64,000 nt of DNA from Ypsolopha sequella. Taxonomy: Eukaryota; Arthropoda; Insecta; Lepidoptera; Ypsolophidae. Under the pieces are notes generated by a model, which was given only the letters and a program-made list of their open reading frames with translations, searched no databases and had not been told where the DNA came from. Below, in pieces: positions 1 through 12,584 of this stretch. The position numbers were made by a program, and so were the translations under genes. The DNA is taken from contig OW203988.1 in the NCBI GenBank assembly GCA_934047225.1, positions 9,768,229 to 9,832,228 of the forward strand, given 5' to 3'. Numbering within the stretch: the stretch's first letter is position 1; every line of letters begins with the position of its first letter.

Positions 1-62
1 AGCGGAGTCTTAGTAATAGGGTCTCGTTGGTTACCCTTTGGGTACGGAACCTTAAAAACGAA
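1..62 (-). repeat. Fragment of the abundant GGGACCC...TCCGT repeat
   Basis: The complement reads GGTTCCGTACCCAAAGGGTA, then GAGACCCTATTACTAAGACT, the same family as 3271-3780. Confidence 0.55.
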
Positions 63-657
63 TGAAGATTTTTTAGTCTTTTTTTTGGGAAATTTAGAGG
101 TGCTGCCGCATATTTTTAAAATTAAATATTTTTACATTGAGCATTTTTATACTGATATAATTTCAAACAGTGAATTCAGTATATTTTTAGTTACATTGTC
201 TTATGGGTGCAATTTGAGAATTTTGACTAGCCCTCATAGAAAGATTATAGCTCGTGTTGTGGGTAGATTTGTAGAAAAGATTAAATATGAAATGTCATCC
301 ACCGTATATCAGTCAGCAGAAAAAGGTTATCAAATGAATACATCTGCATCCCGATTATCTTCATAGCTGAAAACGTGGGCGGAATACGTCACCCGCTTTC
401 ACTACACCAGACAAGACAGGTTCCTTGGGAGCACGGATATAGGAGAAATTTCTGCGGTCTTGTCTGTAGACATTAATTTGATAAGGCAAGATTACATTTC
501 GGTCTACCTACCCAAATTAAGGGCAAACGCGGTTATTTCTGTCGCTATAGCAACGTCTAATTATATTAGCGAGGGCGTTAAATGAAAACGTAAAACGGGT
601 AGAATGATTCGAGGTTTAATAGTTTGTATTACAAGGGGCCCAAGTAATATTTTGTAC

Positions 658-977
658 GTTGAGGCTTCGACCAAAATAAAATAAATGGACGGGCTACAGC
701 GTAAAGATTTTTGAAGTTTGTAAAGTGAGCGCCGGCTCTCACTTCATCTCAGTCGGTCTCTGTTAGAAGAGTGACAAGTACGCCTATTATTACATGCCAT
801 CCAAATAACTGACGAAAAAATGCCTTCTTGTGCATTTCCAAAGTCCAAAAAGCAAAATAAAGACTTACAATTAGGTATTGAAGTATAGTATATATCCAAT
901 TGCTTAGGCTCGTTATGAGTGAGCAAATTGTAAAGACAAGGCCCGTCCATTCATTTTATTTTGGTCGAAGCGTTGAG
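658..977. mobile_element. 320-bp element with 35-bp inverted ends
   Basis: Left end TTGAGGCTTCGACCAAAATA through GGACGGG; right end is its complement (942-977) with about two differences. The short frame between (744-950) has no recognisable product. Confidence 0.65.
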
Positions 978-1264
978 GGCGTTATTTTGAATTCAGAGCG
1001 AAGCGAAGGATTCTAAAGTAGAATCCTAAGAGTATCGAGGAATTCAATATACGTTACCCGAGAACAAAATATCTTGCTCCCGAGTGATTTTTCATCACTA
1101 CCTATGAGGAAAAGAAAAAGCTACGAGTACCTGGTATTTTGTGGTAATATTGTTGCACCACAGTAGCATCATTTACTATGTTTTCAGGAGTTAATAATTA
1201 ATATACTACTCGAACTAATTTTTTATTATTATTTGCAATTAACTTAACGAAGACTAGCGCGAAA

Positions 1265-1400
1265 ACCAGTTATGAGAAAAACCAGCCAAGTGCGAGTCAG
1301 ACTTGCGTACCTAGGGTTCTGTATTGTCATTTTTTTTCGTGAATTTCTCAACCGCTTTATATTTCCTGTAATCTTTACGTAAACATATTATGTTACCGTG
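1265..1400 (-). repeat. Interspersed repeat tail, minus orientation
   Basis: CCAGCCAAGTGCGAGTCAGA, AACCGCTTTATATTTCCTGT and CTTTACGTAAACATATTA are the complement of the motifs seen at 61330-61400 and 4080-4112. Confidence 0.5.
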
Positions 1401-1829
1401 ATTTATTTCATAATTTTTGGTCCACCAGTTTGGGAGATAAGGGAGGACATACATTTTTTATGGTTTTTCAAGGATTTCTCGAAATAGATGCAATTAAATA
1501 TAGCCAAACTATCATATCAGATTTTTAATACTCGTACCTATAATTTAATACCCATATTGTATTTTTAGGATAATATTTTTTAGTTTTCTCTATTTTGTTT
1601 TAGAAATATTTTGAACAATTTCAAATTATTCATAAATTTTTTGACTCCGTGATATTTACTATGAAACTTCTTCATAAATAATGCGTTTGACCTCTTGGTT
1701 AAATAACGCTAATCAATCAAGAAGCACGAACGCGGACCAATCAGAAGAGGGAAAGCGCAAACATCCATGGGAGTAAACTTGTCTTTGGTTCCCGCTATCC
1801 CCTAAAGCTAATTGTTGTTTCTCGAATAG

Positions 1830-2175
1830 GTACATACATAAACTCACGCCTGTCTCCCAGAGGGGTAGGCAGAGAGATTTCCATCTGCTATGTTTCTAAC
1901 CCACCTCTTTCGCCTCTTCCACATCCATCAATCTAGTCATACAAGCTCTTCTATTCCGGGTACTTTTGACATTGCCCTTCTTTAATATGTCGCCAATTTG
2001 GTCAGCATAAGTCAATCTAGGGCGGCCTGGTCAAGCTCTACGTTCGACTTGCGCACCATAAATTTCTTTCCTCACTCTACTTTCATTCATACCTATCTAC
2101 ATTTCCAAACCACAGAAGCATTCCTTTTTCTATTCTAGTCACTACATCTTCTTTCAGGAAGCAACGATCCTATAT
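1830..2175 (-). mobile_element. LINE fragment (RT C-terminal region), minus strand
   Basis: Antisense motifs AAACTCACGCCTGTCTCCCA, GTAGGCAGAGAGATTTCCAT and TTTCCAAACCACAGAAGCAT match a very common lepidopteran endonuclease-reverse transcriptase element 3' coding region. Frames are broken. Confidence 0.55.
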
Positions 2176-3270
2176 ATCGATATTTTTCACACTATCATTC
2201 AATGTTCGAATAGGTGTGATGAAAAAAAGTACCTATATTTGAAGATATTTCTTTAAAGATTGCGTGAAAAGATTTCTTTGGACCTTTTCCTCAGAATAAT
2301 GGTAGTCATTTCCGTATTGAATCTTGCACTGGTTAACATATTTTCTGCCTTTATGAGCGTCCTTTTCACTTAAACGTACTACTCTCGACTCTGAAGACCT
2401 TTGTAAACAATAAACCAACATGCACTTCCCCTTATTCTCAAGCATAAAGGTGTGACACATTAATTCTAAGGAACAATTGCGGTGGACAGCTTCGTTAGAC
2501 GCCACAGACATGTGTAATAAGATAAAGTGTAACGCCTCCCGTGCCCTGGACCTGAACAAAGGTCTTCCGACGTAACCGGCACGAACAATGTCCACATTGC
2601 ACGCTTGACACCGCCTGCCCGCCCAACCGGGCCTCCGCCTACTAACAAACCTTGCAACGTCGGACTTTAGTCTGAAAACATGGGCGTTTCCAACGAGCGC
2701 TGGATCCGAAATTTTTCAAATTGAAGATCTTTCTTCGCTTTCACATAAACCCTTAGAGAGCTTCTAATATACAGCTGATCCTGTTTACACAATATGCTAT
2801 AATATAACACCATAAATATACACACACCTTGCAACGTTTACAACCTGAAAACCAACAATTTTGTCATGAGTTTAAATAATACCCTTACCTAAACATTAAA
2901 AAGCTTATCCGTAGCGCCTAAAATAACACTGCTGTTGAAATTAGAGAGGAAAGCCGTGGAGCCCTTTTTACATTAAGACCGTTGAAAAATAAGAGGTATT
3001 TCGCCAAGGTCTAAAAAAGGTGAGTGAAATCCTATCCTCAGAGGAGATTTCGAGCCCTATATTTATTTAAATGACGTTTCCAAGAGCTCTTGAGAACAGA
3101 AATAAAATATCACCCGAAGCTTCTATTCCAATTGAGTAATTGTACCATCCGCCCGTTACTCTCATTCACGGAAAGCGAAGAAAAATAAATATGGGTATAT
3201 GTACTGTACATAGATGGGCTCTCTAGCTTTACAAGGGCTTGCAATCCGAATATCTGCCACTTTTTAGTAT

Positions 3271-3780
3271 CCGGATAATGAGAATATACTATCAGGATAT
3301 TAAGTTTTATTTAACGTAAAAAAAAAAAAAATATTTTTAGGGCCTATACCCGTTGGGTGTCAAACGGGACCCTATTACTAAGCCTCCACTGGCTGTCTGT
3401 CCGTCTGTCTGTCACAGTCACAGGTGTCTACAGCTTGAGGCGTTATACGTAGCCAGTTGAAATTTTCACAGAATACGGTTTACTATAGCCTCTATCACGG
3501 CAAATAATAAAATGAAAAAGAAAACCCAATCCGGATAATGAGAATATACTATCAGGATATTAAGTTTTATTTAACGTAAAAAAGAAAAAAAATATTTTTA
3601 GGGTATAGACCCTAAACGGGACCAAACGGGTGTCAAACGGGACCCTATTACTAAGCCTCCACTGGCTGTCTGTCCGTCTGTCTGTCACAGGTGTCTACAG
3701 CTTGAGGCGTTAAACATAGCCAGTTGAAATTTTCACAGAATACGGTTTACGGCCTATATCACGGCAAATAATAAAATCAT
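3271..3780 (+). repeat. Tandem pair of a ~255-bp interspersed repeat
   Basis: Two direct copies (3271-3528 and 3529-3780), each starting ATCCGGATAATGAGAATATA and containing GGGACCCTATTACTAAGCCT, CTGTCTGTCCGTCTGTCTGT and TTGAAATTTTCACAGAATAC. These motifs are typical of a very abundant lepidopteran repeat. The copies are about 95% identical by eye. Confidence 0.75.
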
Positions 3781-4048
3781 CTACATAAAAAAAAAACTCG
3801 AAAAAGTAGCATTTTAACGTTATCATGTCCCCCCTTATCTTCGCAACAATAGAACCAAAAAATATGAAAAAAACAGAGTAAATTACGTATAGATACAGGA
3901 AAAATATAGCGGTTAAGATAGGGTTCTATACACAGCGGGGATCGCGAATTGTTTGCCAGGCAGGCGCTTCCATTTCAGCGGCTTGTTTTTGTCGTCTTGT
4001 GTTGCGATGGCATCTATAATGTTGTTATTTACCATAATATTTTTTTGG

Positions 4049-4112
4049 GTTCCGTACCATATTGTGTGGTGTTACGGAACCCTTTGTGCGCGAGTCCGAC
4101 TCGCACTTGCCC
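4049..4112 (+). repeat. Interspersed repeat 3' end
   Basis: GGGTTCCGTACC...GGAACCC followed by GCGCGAGTCCGACTCGCACT, the characteristic end of the same repeat family. Confidence 0.55.
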
Positions 4113-4119
4113 AAATTAT

Positions 4120-7050
4120 TTCTAAAATTTAACTAAATTATCCAGATATTCGGATCATATATATCCGTTATCCGGATACTAAATACACGGATAATTTCAA
4201 GGCCTTCTTGCGACACAAATTGTATAAGAAACACCTTCATAAAGCTAATTAGATCATTGTCGAGAAAAAACATGAAAAGATACGACGAAAACTTTACGTA
4301 ATGGCGTTGATTGATACACAAACAGACGGGCATTGAATAAGAGGAAAAGCTTCGGCTTTTATCTGAAAAATATTGCGAGCGAATCTGCTTATTTCATAAT
4401 GATTTAATCCGATTCAGAGTTCTTTTATGGTTGTGTTCCAATTCAATATGTAACAAATTCTCTGATAAAATTCCATTAGACCGGTCAGTGTGTAGTAAGC
4501 CATTCGCTTCTCATAAAATTACGGAATCGTAAAATTCCTTCGTAACAATAGATACAACTCTTATTCCGCGTAAGCAAATCGGGAGCGTATTTGATTTCAC
4601 GGAATTTCCGCGATTCTCATTCTACGTTTGTTTCCGTTTCGCTCCGGGTTCCATCATGAATCCTCTGGACACTTGACAGGGGTCTCCGTTCCGAAACATT
4701 TTACGACAACTATCCGATAATACATATCTGTTTCTCCTTTAAATATTTACCATTCGCTCTTGTTTACGTTCTCCACACTTGTACCTATGTCGTCAGGTTA
4801 AAGACAGTTTCGACACAGTGGGAATTTATAGTCAAACTATTAGTCATAAGGTTGTATATATTTTATGTCATTTACTGTTTATAATTCGACTGATGCCGGC
4901 CCCAAAGTGGGCCGAAATATATTTCGAAAATAAGTTTTATACACTGTTTGAATTAAACAAAATATAAAAATAAAATATTAGTTTTCAGAGAATACATAAT
5001 TTTGTTTTTACTTTTTTGTCTGCTTGGGTGACCCAGGCATACCTTTAAATCGACTGGGCTATTTGTAATTTAATTTTTCACACCACCTGCTCGACAATGT
5101 CCAATTACATATCATGCAACCTCAACGTAAAGTAACGCATTATATCTCAAGGGATATAAAGTTATATGAAAATCCCTAGGGATTAAAGTGATTTAAATTT
5201 GGAACGTCAAATTCGTGTGGAAACTCGTGGAAAACAAATGCCCATATGGGATTGTAAAGAGGTTTGTTCGAAAATCGAACTGGCCACCATAAGCAGAATT
5301 CAACAAAAAGAAAAAAAAAACGTTTACAAAGAATGTGAAACAAAAGACGGTGTTTGGTGCTGTGATTGTCAGTGAATTTTATTGAATTATTAAAGTTGAT
5401 AAAAAATGTCGAGCTTTTTATTGTCTCGCAGAAGGTGTGAAAAGTAGAGTATGCTCCTCTCAAATAAAGCCTGTCTTTGTCTTGGGCAGCTTGAACCCCT
5501 CGCTTTACTTAGGACTCTATATAACTCCCTCGCTACGTTCAGGAGTTAACTCTAGAGTCCCTCGTTACACTCAGGGTTCAATATGCCGCCCGTGACGTAA
5601 GACACTGCTTTATTCCCTTAGTGCATAATAAGAAATTAGTTAATCTTTGACGGCGGCGTAATATTTTGAATATTATGTGCGTTATCAAACAAAGCGTCTT
5701 AATAGGCCTGGTATCGTTTATCCAGGTCTATAAGCTGGAGGTAGGGTAGACAACACCGAGAGGGAGCTTATCTCTAACGTAACGGGCGGCGGCAGCGCTG
5801 CAAGTATCGGGCCTATCTCTCTTCTAATGGCCTATATGTGAAGGTGAATAGCTTCATCCCAAGGCTGGCAGCGGGGAATCATCCGGACTGAAGATAGATT
5901 ACCTTTTATTTACTTTCCTCGTACCCATCCGCTCCTCAAGCCAAAAATATGACCAGTATAAATCTCGTCTTTAGCGAAAAAGCGCTACGTAAACACGCTG
6001 AACTAGTAGGGAAAAATCGGCTTAATAGGCAAAATAAAAGACCATGATTTTTTGGAAAAAGTTTTAAATTACACAAGAAGAAGCAACCAAACTCAAATCG
6101 AAATAGTGCGAGAATGCTTAAGCAGAGCCTTTTCAAATATCCCATTCGCTGGAAAAACTTATTTTATCAATGAGCGTTTTTCTCGTCGTTTTTTTTCTCT
6201 TAGTTCTTAGCTTTCCTCTAGATGTCGCTGTCCATGTCACCATAGATAAAATATTTTTCGTAGCAATCAATGTCAAAGTGGTTTTTAGTTTTTTTCGAAT
6301 CTGTGCAAATGTTGTCTTTGATTATGTTGCTAAAGTATACGACAGTGCCATCTAGGAATCTTATTGAACACTAAATTTGACACAAGCAAAAACGCTCATT
6401 ACTCTTCGGCCCCTTAAAAGGAGAAAAAGATTTTAATAATTTTTATATAATATTCCAAATATCAAATTGATAACAGACAGACATGAGGCACCGTATAAGT
6501 ATATAAGGGTTCCGATTTCCCTTTTTTTTTATCACAATTGGCTTAATCTTGCGCAAAGCGTCGTTGTGACGTAGGATGAAGAGCGCTCGCAACGAAAATG
6601 GGACAATAAAAGACTTCCGAATAATCTACGGAAGTCGATTACGGACGAATGACTGATACTACGCAACTGCCTGTAATCACTTTCCGGATAAAGCGCATGA
6701 CGTAATGCCGGAACGTGACAAGCCGCATGGTTTCTTCGACAAGCCACGGTCGAAGCTTATCACAAGTTAAATATTTTTCAGTAAGGAACCTTAAAAAGCT
6801 TCAAGTATACATATCGAAGCGAAGCAAAAAGCCGTGGAGCCCGGTCATCAATTATAGCAGGCGCTACCGTGCGAGCGCGTCACCAATGTCCATTACGATG
6901 CAACATGCTCATCCAATTAATGGACTGAGTCTATTATGGTGCGGAAACCACGTGCGAGACATTTGTGTCCACACAATAATTCATGCTGTTCCCAGGAATC
7001 GGTCCCATTTCTATCATGCATGTACATAATACGGAATTCTCTGAAAACAC
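4120..7050. other. Gene-free stretch
   Basis: AT-rich with only short chance frames. The Lys/Phe-rich frames at 5176-5463, 5936-6145 and 6532-6747 show no domain, splice signals or codon bias. CCCTCGCTACGTTCAGG-type runs (5480-5600) look repeat-derived. Confidence 0.6.
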
Positions 7051-7052
7051 CA

Positions 7053-7500
7053 TTTAGCAATTGAAGGCTGTTTTGGAAAAACAACCAATATCACTTTTCT
7101 GACATTTTACAGGAAGTTAATATCAAAATCAATCAGCCCACATCTACCAACCGTTGGGCATAGGTAATTAAAACCTTGTAAAATTAGTTACATGGAAAAA
7201 TCCCTATTTATGTTTTTTTATTAAACATGGATATATGAAAATACTTAATTTTGTATATAAAAAGTTTAAAAATGTTGTTTATTTATTGGCTATTCTTCAT
7301 AGAAACGTTACTGACGTTGGTGGTTTTTCCGAAAGCACTCTGTTTTTGTAGCTACATTTTGAATGTTATTTGGTTGTTTTTGCTGATTCTAATATTACCA
7401 GATTATTATATGCACAATAGCGGATCCATTAAGAAAAAAAAACAAATTCGAAAAAATTGGACATTGGTTATTTTTCCAAAACAGTATTCAATTCCTTATT
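7053..7500. mobile_element. Foldback-like element
   Basis: TGTTTTGGAAAAACAACCAA at the left and the near-complement TTGGTTATTTTTCCAAAACA at the right. The 103-codon hydrophobic frame inside is AT-driven and not gene-like. Confidence 0.45.
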
Positions 7501-8483
7501 ATTTGACTTCCTATTCTCTACTAACATTAACAAAATGCACAATACTGGTTATGGTTTCCTGAACAGAATTACGAGCGAACCACGATGATAAAATATTTGA
7601 TGGTTGTATCGTTAAATTGTGACAATTCAACTAAAAGATGATCGCATAAAAAGGCAATTAATTTTGGAACACATGGTAGCGGACCACCCCCAGAGTCATT
7701 CGCGTCGCGTGTGCAACACATGTGCGTTCCAGCACAAATTGTATTGTATGAAACTGTATGGAAGACGTCAAACCAACTGCGTTACATGTACAACGCGTGC
7801 CGGTAGTCGCACGCTTTAAGGATTCGCCGAGCGTAGAACGATTAGACACCTCGCTTGCTCTCTTGTGGTCGTTTTTATTGAATTTAACAGAAAAAATCAT
7901 ATTTAATTTAACAGACAGAATTTTAAAAATGTGAAACGGCCCAGTTGTATTTTATAACGTTTGTGATTGTCTTGAATTGTGGTTGAGACAAAATTCGACA
8001 GTTAAGTTATTGAAATTACTAAAACCCCAATATCTTTTTTAGATTTTGGGCCTACTTTAGAAAGATTTGTTTCTTACACCATAAGTAATTTTTAATATTC
8101 GCTGCGGCGGAAGTGTAGATACATTCTCTGTGATAATAAATATATATTTTATTTATTTATCATTGAAATATTATTCAATACATCAATTTAACAGTGACTA
8201 TCGTTTAAGATTATTTTGCTCGGCGCCCTCTTAATATCATACAAGTGGTGCCATACAAATGGTGATCTAATGGATACGCTACGCGCACGCTTTCTGTGTG
8301 CATCGCTCATAATCTGATCGGCCAATGTTCACTCTCAACAAGCGGGATTGAAGTTTCAGCTTCTTTATCCGAAGATTAAGTTTCTTCACATGATCCTCTG
8401 TTATGTTAACAATACTTCACCAATGATTCTGAAATAAATACTTATATGGTAATGCTACGACCAGAATGTGGCAAAATCTTGAT

Positions 8484-9168
8484 ACTTAAGGATCCGTTTC
8501 GCCAAACATGCTCTCGCGTTTGGACAATTTAGCATATTAAAACAAAATATTTTTAACAAATAAAATTTGTGTAGGTAGTTAATGAGTTGAACTACCTTAT
8601 AATTTTTCAGATTTAACACAAGTATCACAAGCATCGGGAAAAAAATCGGAAAGATCACTAAAATCACGAAAAATGTAATTTAGCGTTGCAAACAGAAAAA
8701 AAAAATTTTTACATAAAGAGTTCAAAGTACCTTATTCATATAAAATATTAATATTTTTTTCCTTTCGTTATTTAAAAAGAAATAAACAAACTTCCAAATT
8801 CTTTTTGCGTAATTTTTCTGTACAGGAAAAATGTACAATATTTGAGTATTTCTTTTAAAATAACGAAAGGAAATAAAAAATAATAAAAATCTGTAAAGAC
8901 TACTTTCATTTCTTTGCTCTATAAAAAAATATTTTAGTTTGTAGTTAGATCAGTAGACTGATCATACTAGTTCCAAAGCCAAATTACGTTTTCCGTGATT
9001 TTACTGATCTTTCCGATTTTTTTTCTCAATGATTGTGATGCTTGTGTCAAATCTGAAAAATTACCCCTTAACTGTCTACACAAATTTTATTTGTTAAAAA
9101 TATTTTGTTTTAATATGCTAAACTGTCCAAACGCGAGAGCATGTTTGGCGAAACGGACCCTTAAGGGT
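8484..9168. mobile_element. 685-bp foldback element, family I
   Basis: Arms 8484-8698 and 8982-9168 are inverted copies (AAACGCGAGAGCATGTTTGG in one, complement in the other), so both strands show nearly the same short peptide frame. The centre has its own small inverted repeat around CCTTTCGTTATTT. No recognisable protein. Confidence 0.75.
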
Positions 9169-9198
9169 CGGCGCTCGGGCTGACGGGCAAAAACAGGA

Positions 9199-9513
9199 TT
9201 CGGCGATCTCACTTTTGATAGTAGTAAATGTTACAATTTCTAAACAAAATAAATAGCACTTGCTACTCGATAAGATGAAGTACAAGGGTTGATGAAAAGA
9301 TTTAAGTAAAATTTTATAGTTACTTCAAAAAAAATCTGGAATTTCAAGAAAATCAGAGTTCGGCGATCTCACCTTTGATGGTTGTAAGTGTTACAATTTC
9401 GAAACAAAATAAATAACACTTGCTACTCGATAAGATGAAGAACAAGGGTTGATAAGAAAATTTAAGTAAGCTTTTATAGTTACTTCAGAAAAAAATCTGG
9501 AATTTCAAGAAAA
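9199..9513 (+). repeat. Tandem duplication of a ~157-bp block
   Basis: Two direct copies (9199-9358 and 9359-9513) of a block starting TTCGGCGATCTCAC and ending AATCTGGAATTTCAAGAAAA. About 90% identical by eye. Confidence 0.75.
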
Positions 9514-9892
9514 ACGCTTCTATATTATCACGGTGGCGGCCCTCAGTCGCCCGCGAGCTGTCAAGGTCAGGGATTGCTTTTATTTTTTGAAGCAACTATA
9601 AAATTTTATATCAACTATTTTTGTATTAACTATAATATTTAACTGAGCTGTCCCTCACGCGTATTTGCGTTCGGACTACGGCGGCGGCGTAGCGGATGTC
9701 GTAAAAAGCGGGGAAACTATGGAATCGTAGCACTTGCTACGTCGTAGCAAAACGTCGAGAAAGCTATGTATGTACTGCTGCTCTTTTCTGCAGAAACTAA
9801 TGAATTATTCCAGTAAATGAGAGATTTGAGGTCGAATTAACTAAGATACACTAGCAAAATGACTTCGAAATAATAGTATTTTCATATTATTG

Positions 9893-9911
9893 ACCCCCCC
9901 CCCCCCCCCCA
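9893..9911. repeat. Poly-C run
   Basis: About 17 consecutive C bases in an AT-rich region. The length may be uncertain in the assembly. Confidence 0.9.
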
Positions 9912-10164
9912 GGAAGAATACGTCTTTTTTATAAGTACCAAAATAATTAGACGCCTGAACTTACTAATATTGTTCTTAGCCATGATCTTATTAGCGTGGT
10001 ACATTTAAAAAATTTATTATTTTGAATTTTAATTTGCAATTAGTTTATTGACATATTCCCAATTCTCACCCAGTGTACATTTAATTTAACCTACGCCGTA
10101 CAAAGATTCTTAGAATGACTGGCCTAAATGTCAAATAAAGGACAATTAATCTCGCAGCGAGAAC

Positions 10165-10440
10165 AAAAAAAAGGCCGCTTTGGAATAATCATATAATGAT
10201 TCCGTTCTAATGCCGTCTCTTTTGCACGCGTGAAAAAACTCTGACTCCATCCTACTTTCAAATCATTTTATGATTCAACCAAGTCGGCCTTTTTAGATCC
10301 CCAGGTCCTCTAAAAAGGCCGCTTTGGATGAATCATATTATAATTTTGTTCTAATGCCGTCTCCTTTGCACGCGTGAAAAAACTCTGACTCCATCCTACT
10401 TTCAAATCATTTTATGATTCACCCAAGTCGGCCTTTTTAG
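10165..10440 (+). mobile_element. Dimer of a 131-bp palindromic-ended mini-element, locus 1
   Basis: Two direct copies (10165-10296 and 10310-10440), separated by ATCCCCAGGTCCT. Each has the inverted ends CTAAAAAGGCC (first copy slightly altered at its left end). Each carries the core GCCGTCTCTTTTGCACGCGT (one base changed in the second). No coding capacity. The same dimer occurs at 24932-25217 and 58716-58963. Confidence 0.78.
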
Positions 10441-10474
10441 TCCTCATCTTTAATTCCTCGTCTGATTATGATTG

Positions 10475-10990
10475 CTGAATTCCCATGGCTTATTAATTTT
10501 GAAAAGATTGTTTTTTAATTTTTTTTCAGAGAATTTACGTCATTTTAGAACATAGTTTTCATTATTTTGGTATATAAATTAACCATTATTTTTTTATTTA
10601 TTATTTATTTTTATAGAATTATCCGATGACCTTGACACTTGAGAATTTTCGACATTGTACTGATTGTGATGTGTGATTGCTTATAAAAAAAAGCGGTCTG
10701 TCGCGGTCTGTCTCTGTCTGTCTACTTATCTGTCATCTAGCTGTCAAATTAGTCTGAAGCAAATTATTCTAAATTTATCTTGATAGCAAAGGACACATTT
10801 CTAAAACGCCATTACTCAAGTGACGTCACACGAGGTCAAATGGTAGTTGCAGCCTTTTTGTAAAAAATATTCATCATCATGAGGCTTTTTAGACCATAAC
10901 TTCGAAAAAACAGCTTATTAAACCTAAATCTCGAAATGGTTTTCGAATTAACACACCTTAACATAATTTTAATCTATGCCTATTGGCAAG
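10475..10990 (+). repeat. ~500-bp interspersed repeat family J, copy 1
   Basis: Shares TTACGTCATTTTAGAACATA, CAAGTGACGTCAC and ATATTCATCATCAT with 42660-43035 (+) and 55300-55770 (-). Contains CTGTCTGTCTACTTATCTGT. Non-coding. Confidence 0.7.
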
Positions 10991-11454
10991 CAACAGAGAC
11001 CCTGTACAATTCAAATATTTCTAGCTGAATCCCGGGTTATCCAAATTTGATTCAACGATAACCCTTTCTGTTGTCTGAAAGGCGGCTGTGTGCATGTGTG
11101 TCAGCTAGCTATATGCCGAGCTTAGACCTTTTTGTCTTTTCACTTATGTATCTATTGTATTTTGTATGTTAGCAAATTTGTAAAGACAAATAAAAGTGAA
11201 ACGATTTTTCTCAACAGAGTACCCATCTTAGAACTCAAATATCCAATATTATTATAATTTTTGTATGTTTATTTATTATTTATATATGTGGTATGTGTAT
11301 ATTTTATAGGCATGTATTAATTTATTTAAGTATTTTCATGTATTTTTATATGTAAGTTTATGTCTTAGATATTTGGGTTTATATTTTAATCTTGATCTCC
11401 CTATTATTTTCTGATTAGTATTTACACATGTTATTTTGTTCATCTTTCTGTTAG

Positions 11455-11600
11455 CTACCAAGGGTTGCCTGGAAGATATTACTATTAGCAATAAGTGCCG
11501 CCGTTGTACACCATGTTTAATTCTTTTTTTTTGTCTTTAAGTTATTTGTGTAAATGTGCAAAAAGAGTTATAAATAAAATAAATTATCTTTTATTTATTT
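11455..11600 (+). mobile_element. Non-LTR retrotransposon 3' end
   Basis: CAAGGGTTGCCTGGAAGATA, a short stem ending in AATAAGTGCCGCC, then a T-rich stretch and AATAAAATAAA. The same tail design recurs at 15525-15670, 44335-44425 and 53745-53830. Confidence 0.5.
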
Positions 11601-12584
11601 ATTTCCTTTGCCCGCAGTATTAGTAGATATGCATGTTACTGCTTTACCTACTTACAACATCTGAAACATACAATGACATCAAAAGCCAAAGCGAAATAAA
11701 CTGTCCCAGTAAAAGACCTCTGTTTGTTCCTTATAGTTAATCGAATGCTAATTACTAATGTGGGCTTAAAGCCAACCAAATGTCTGGCAATTCATTCCTC
11801 ATAAACGATAGCTGTAATCAAATATAAGTCACGGCAATACGACGACTCGGTCGGAAATGATGGAGGATACTAGGCTGGCATGGAGGCGAGGTAACGGACT
11901 GCAAGGAGGCACCTGAGCCAGGCGCCTGGGCTAATGGCCTGTCGCCGCGTCCATCCGTGTTGGTGATTGATCGACACACCCTCTGACATGTTTGTACACA
12001 CACACCATTAGACGCCTGAATTAACTGTTGCGACATTATCAGCTCTACGGAACATCTCTTGATCGAGGATTTTCTTTTATCACCAAGAATTTGGTCACGG
12101 CTCCACCTGCGCCGAATGAGTGAAAAGCTTAAACGACCTATATTACAAAATCCTTTAATATGTGCATGGTATAAGAAACCTTACTGCCGAATTTCAAGTT
12201 TGTAGGCTCAATAGTCAGGTAGTGAGTAGTTTTTTATACTTGTTATGGACAGACAGACGGACCCAAGACGGACAAGGAGTCTGGCTTAGACCTGGAATCA
12301 CCAGCCTTCTTTTGACCAAAGGACAACGTCTGACGGACACTGACGGACTGATAACAAAAGAGTGTACGTCATCGATATCTTTGATTGTGAATAAATACCG
12401 ATTTCTCGACCAGAACTCTTTTTAATTTGCTACAATACTATACGCATCGCAAGAGACCACACCAAGTAATATGCGTTTATCAGCTTTTTACGTATACCGA
12501 AGGCTCAAAGGCAAGCAGCGCGTTACATCGCGCATGAGTTCGATCAACCCCTTAAATTCAACCAAACCTACAGTTATGTACACA

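Noticed and set aside
2233..2657. Two overlapping minus-strand frames (120 and 63 codons)
   Set aside because: Different frames over the same DNA, no recognisable domain, no splice or promoter support.
7251..7562. Hydrophobic 103-codon frame as a membrane protein
   Set aside because: AT-rich Leu/Phe/Ile composition expected by chance, located inside a foldback-like element.
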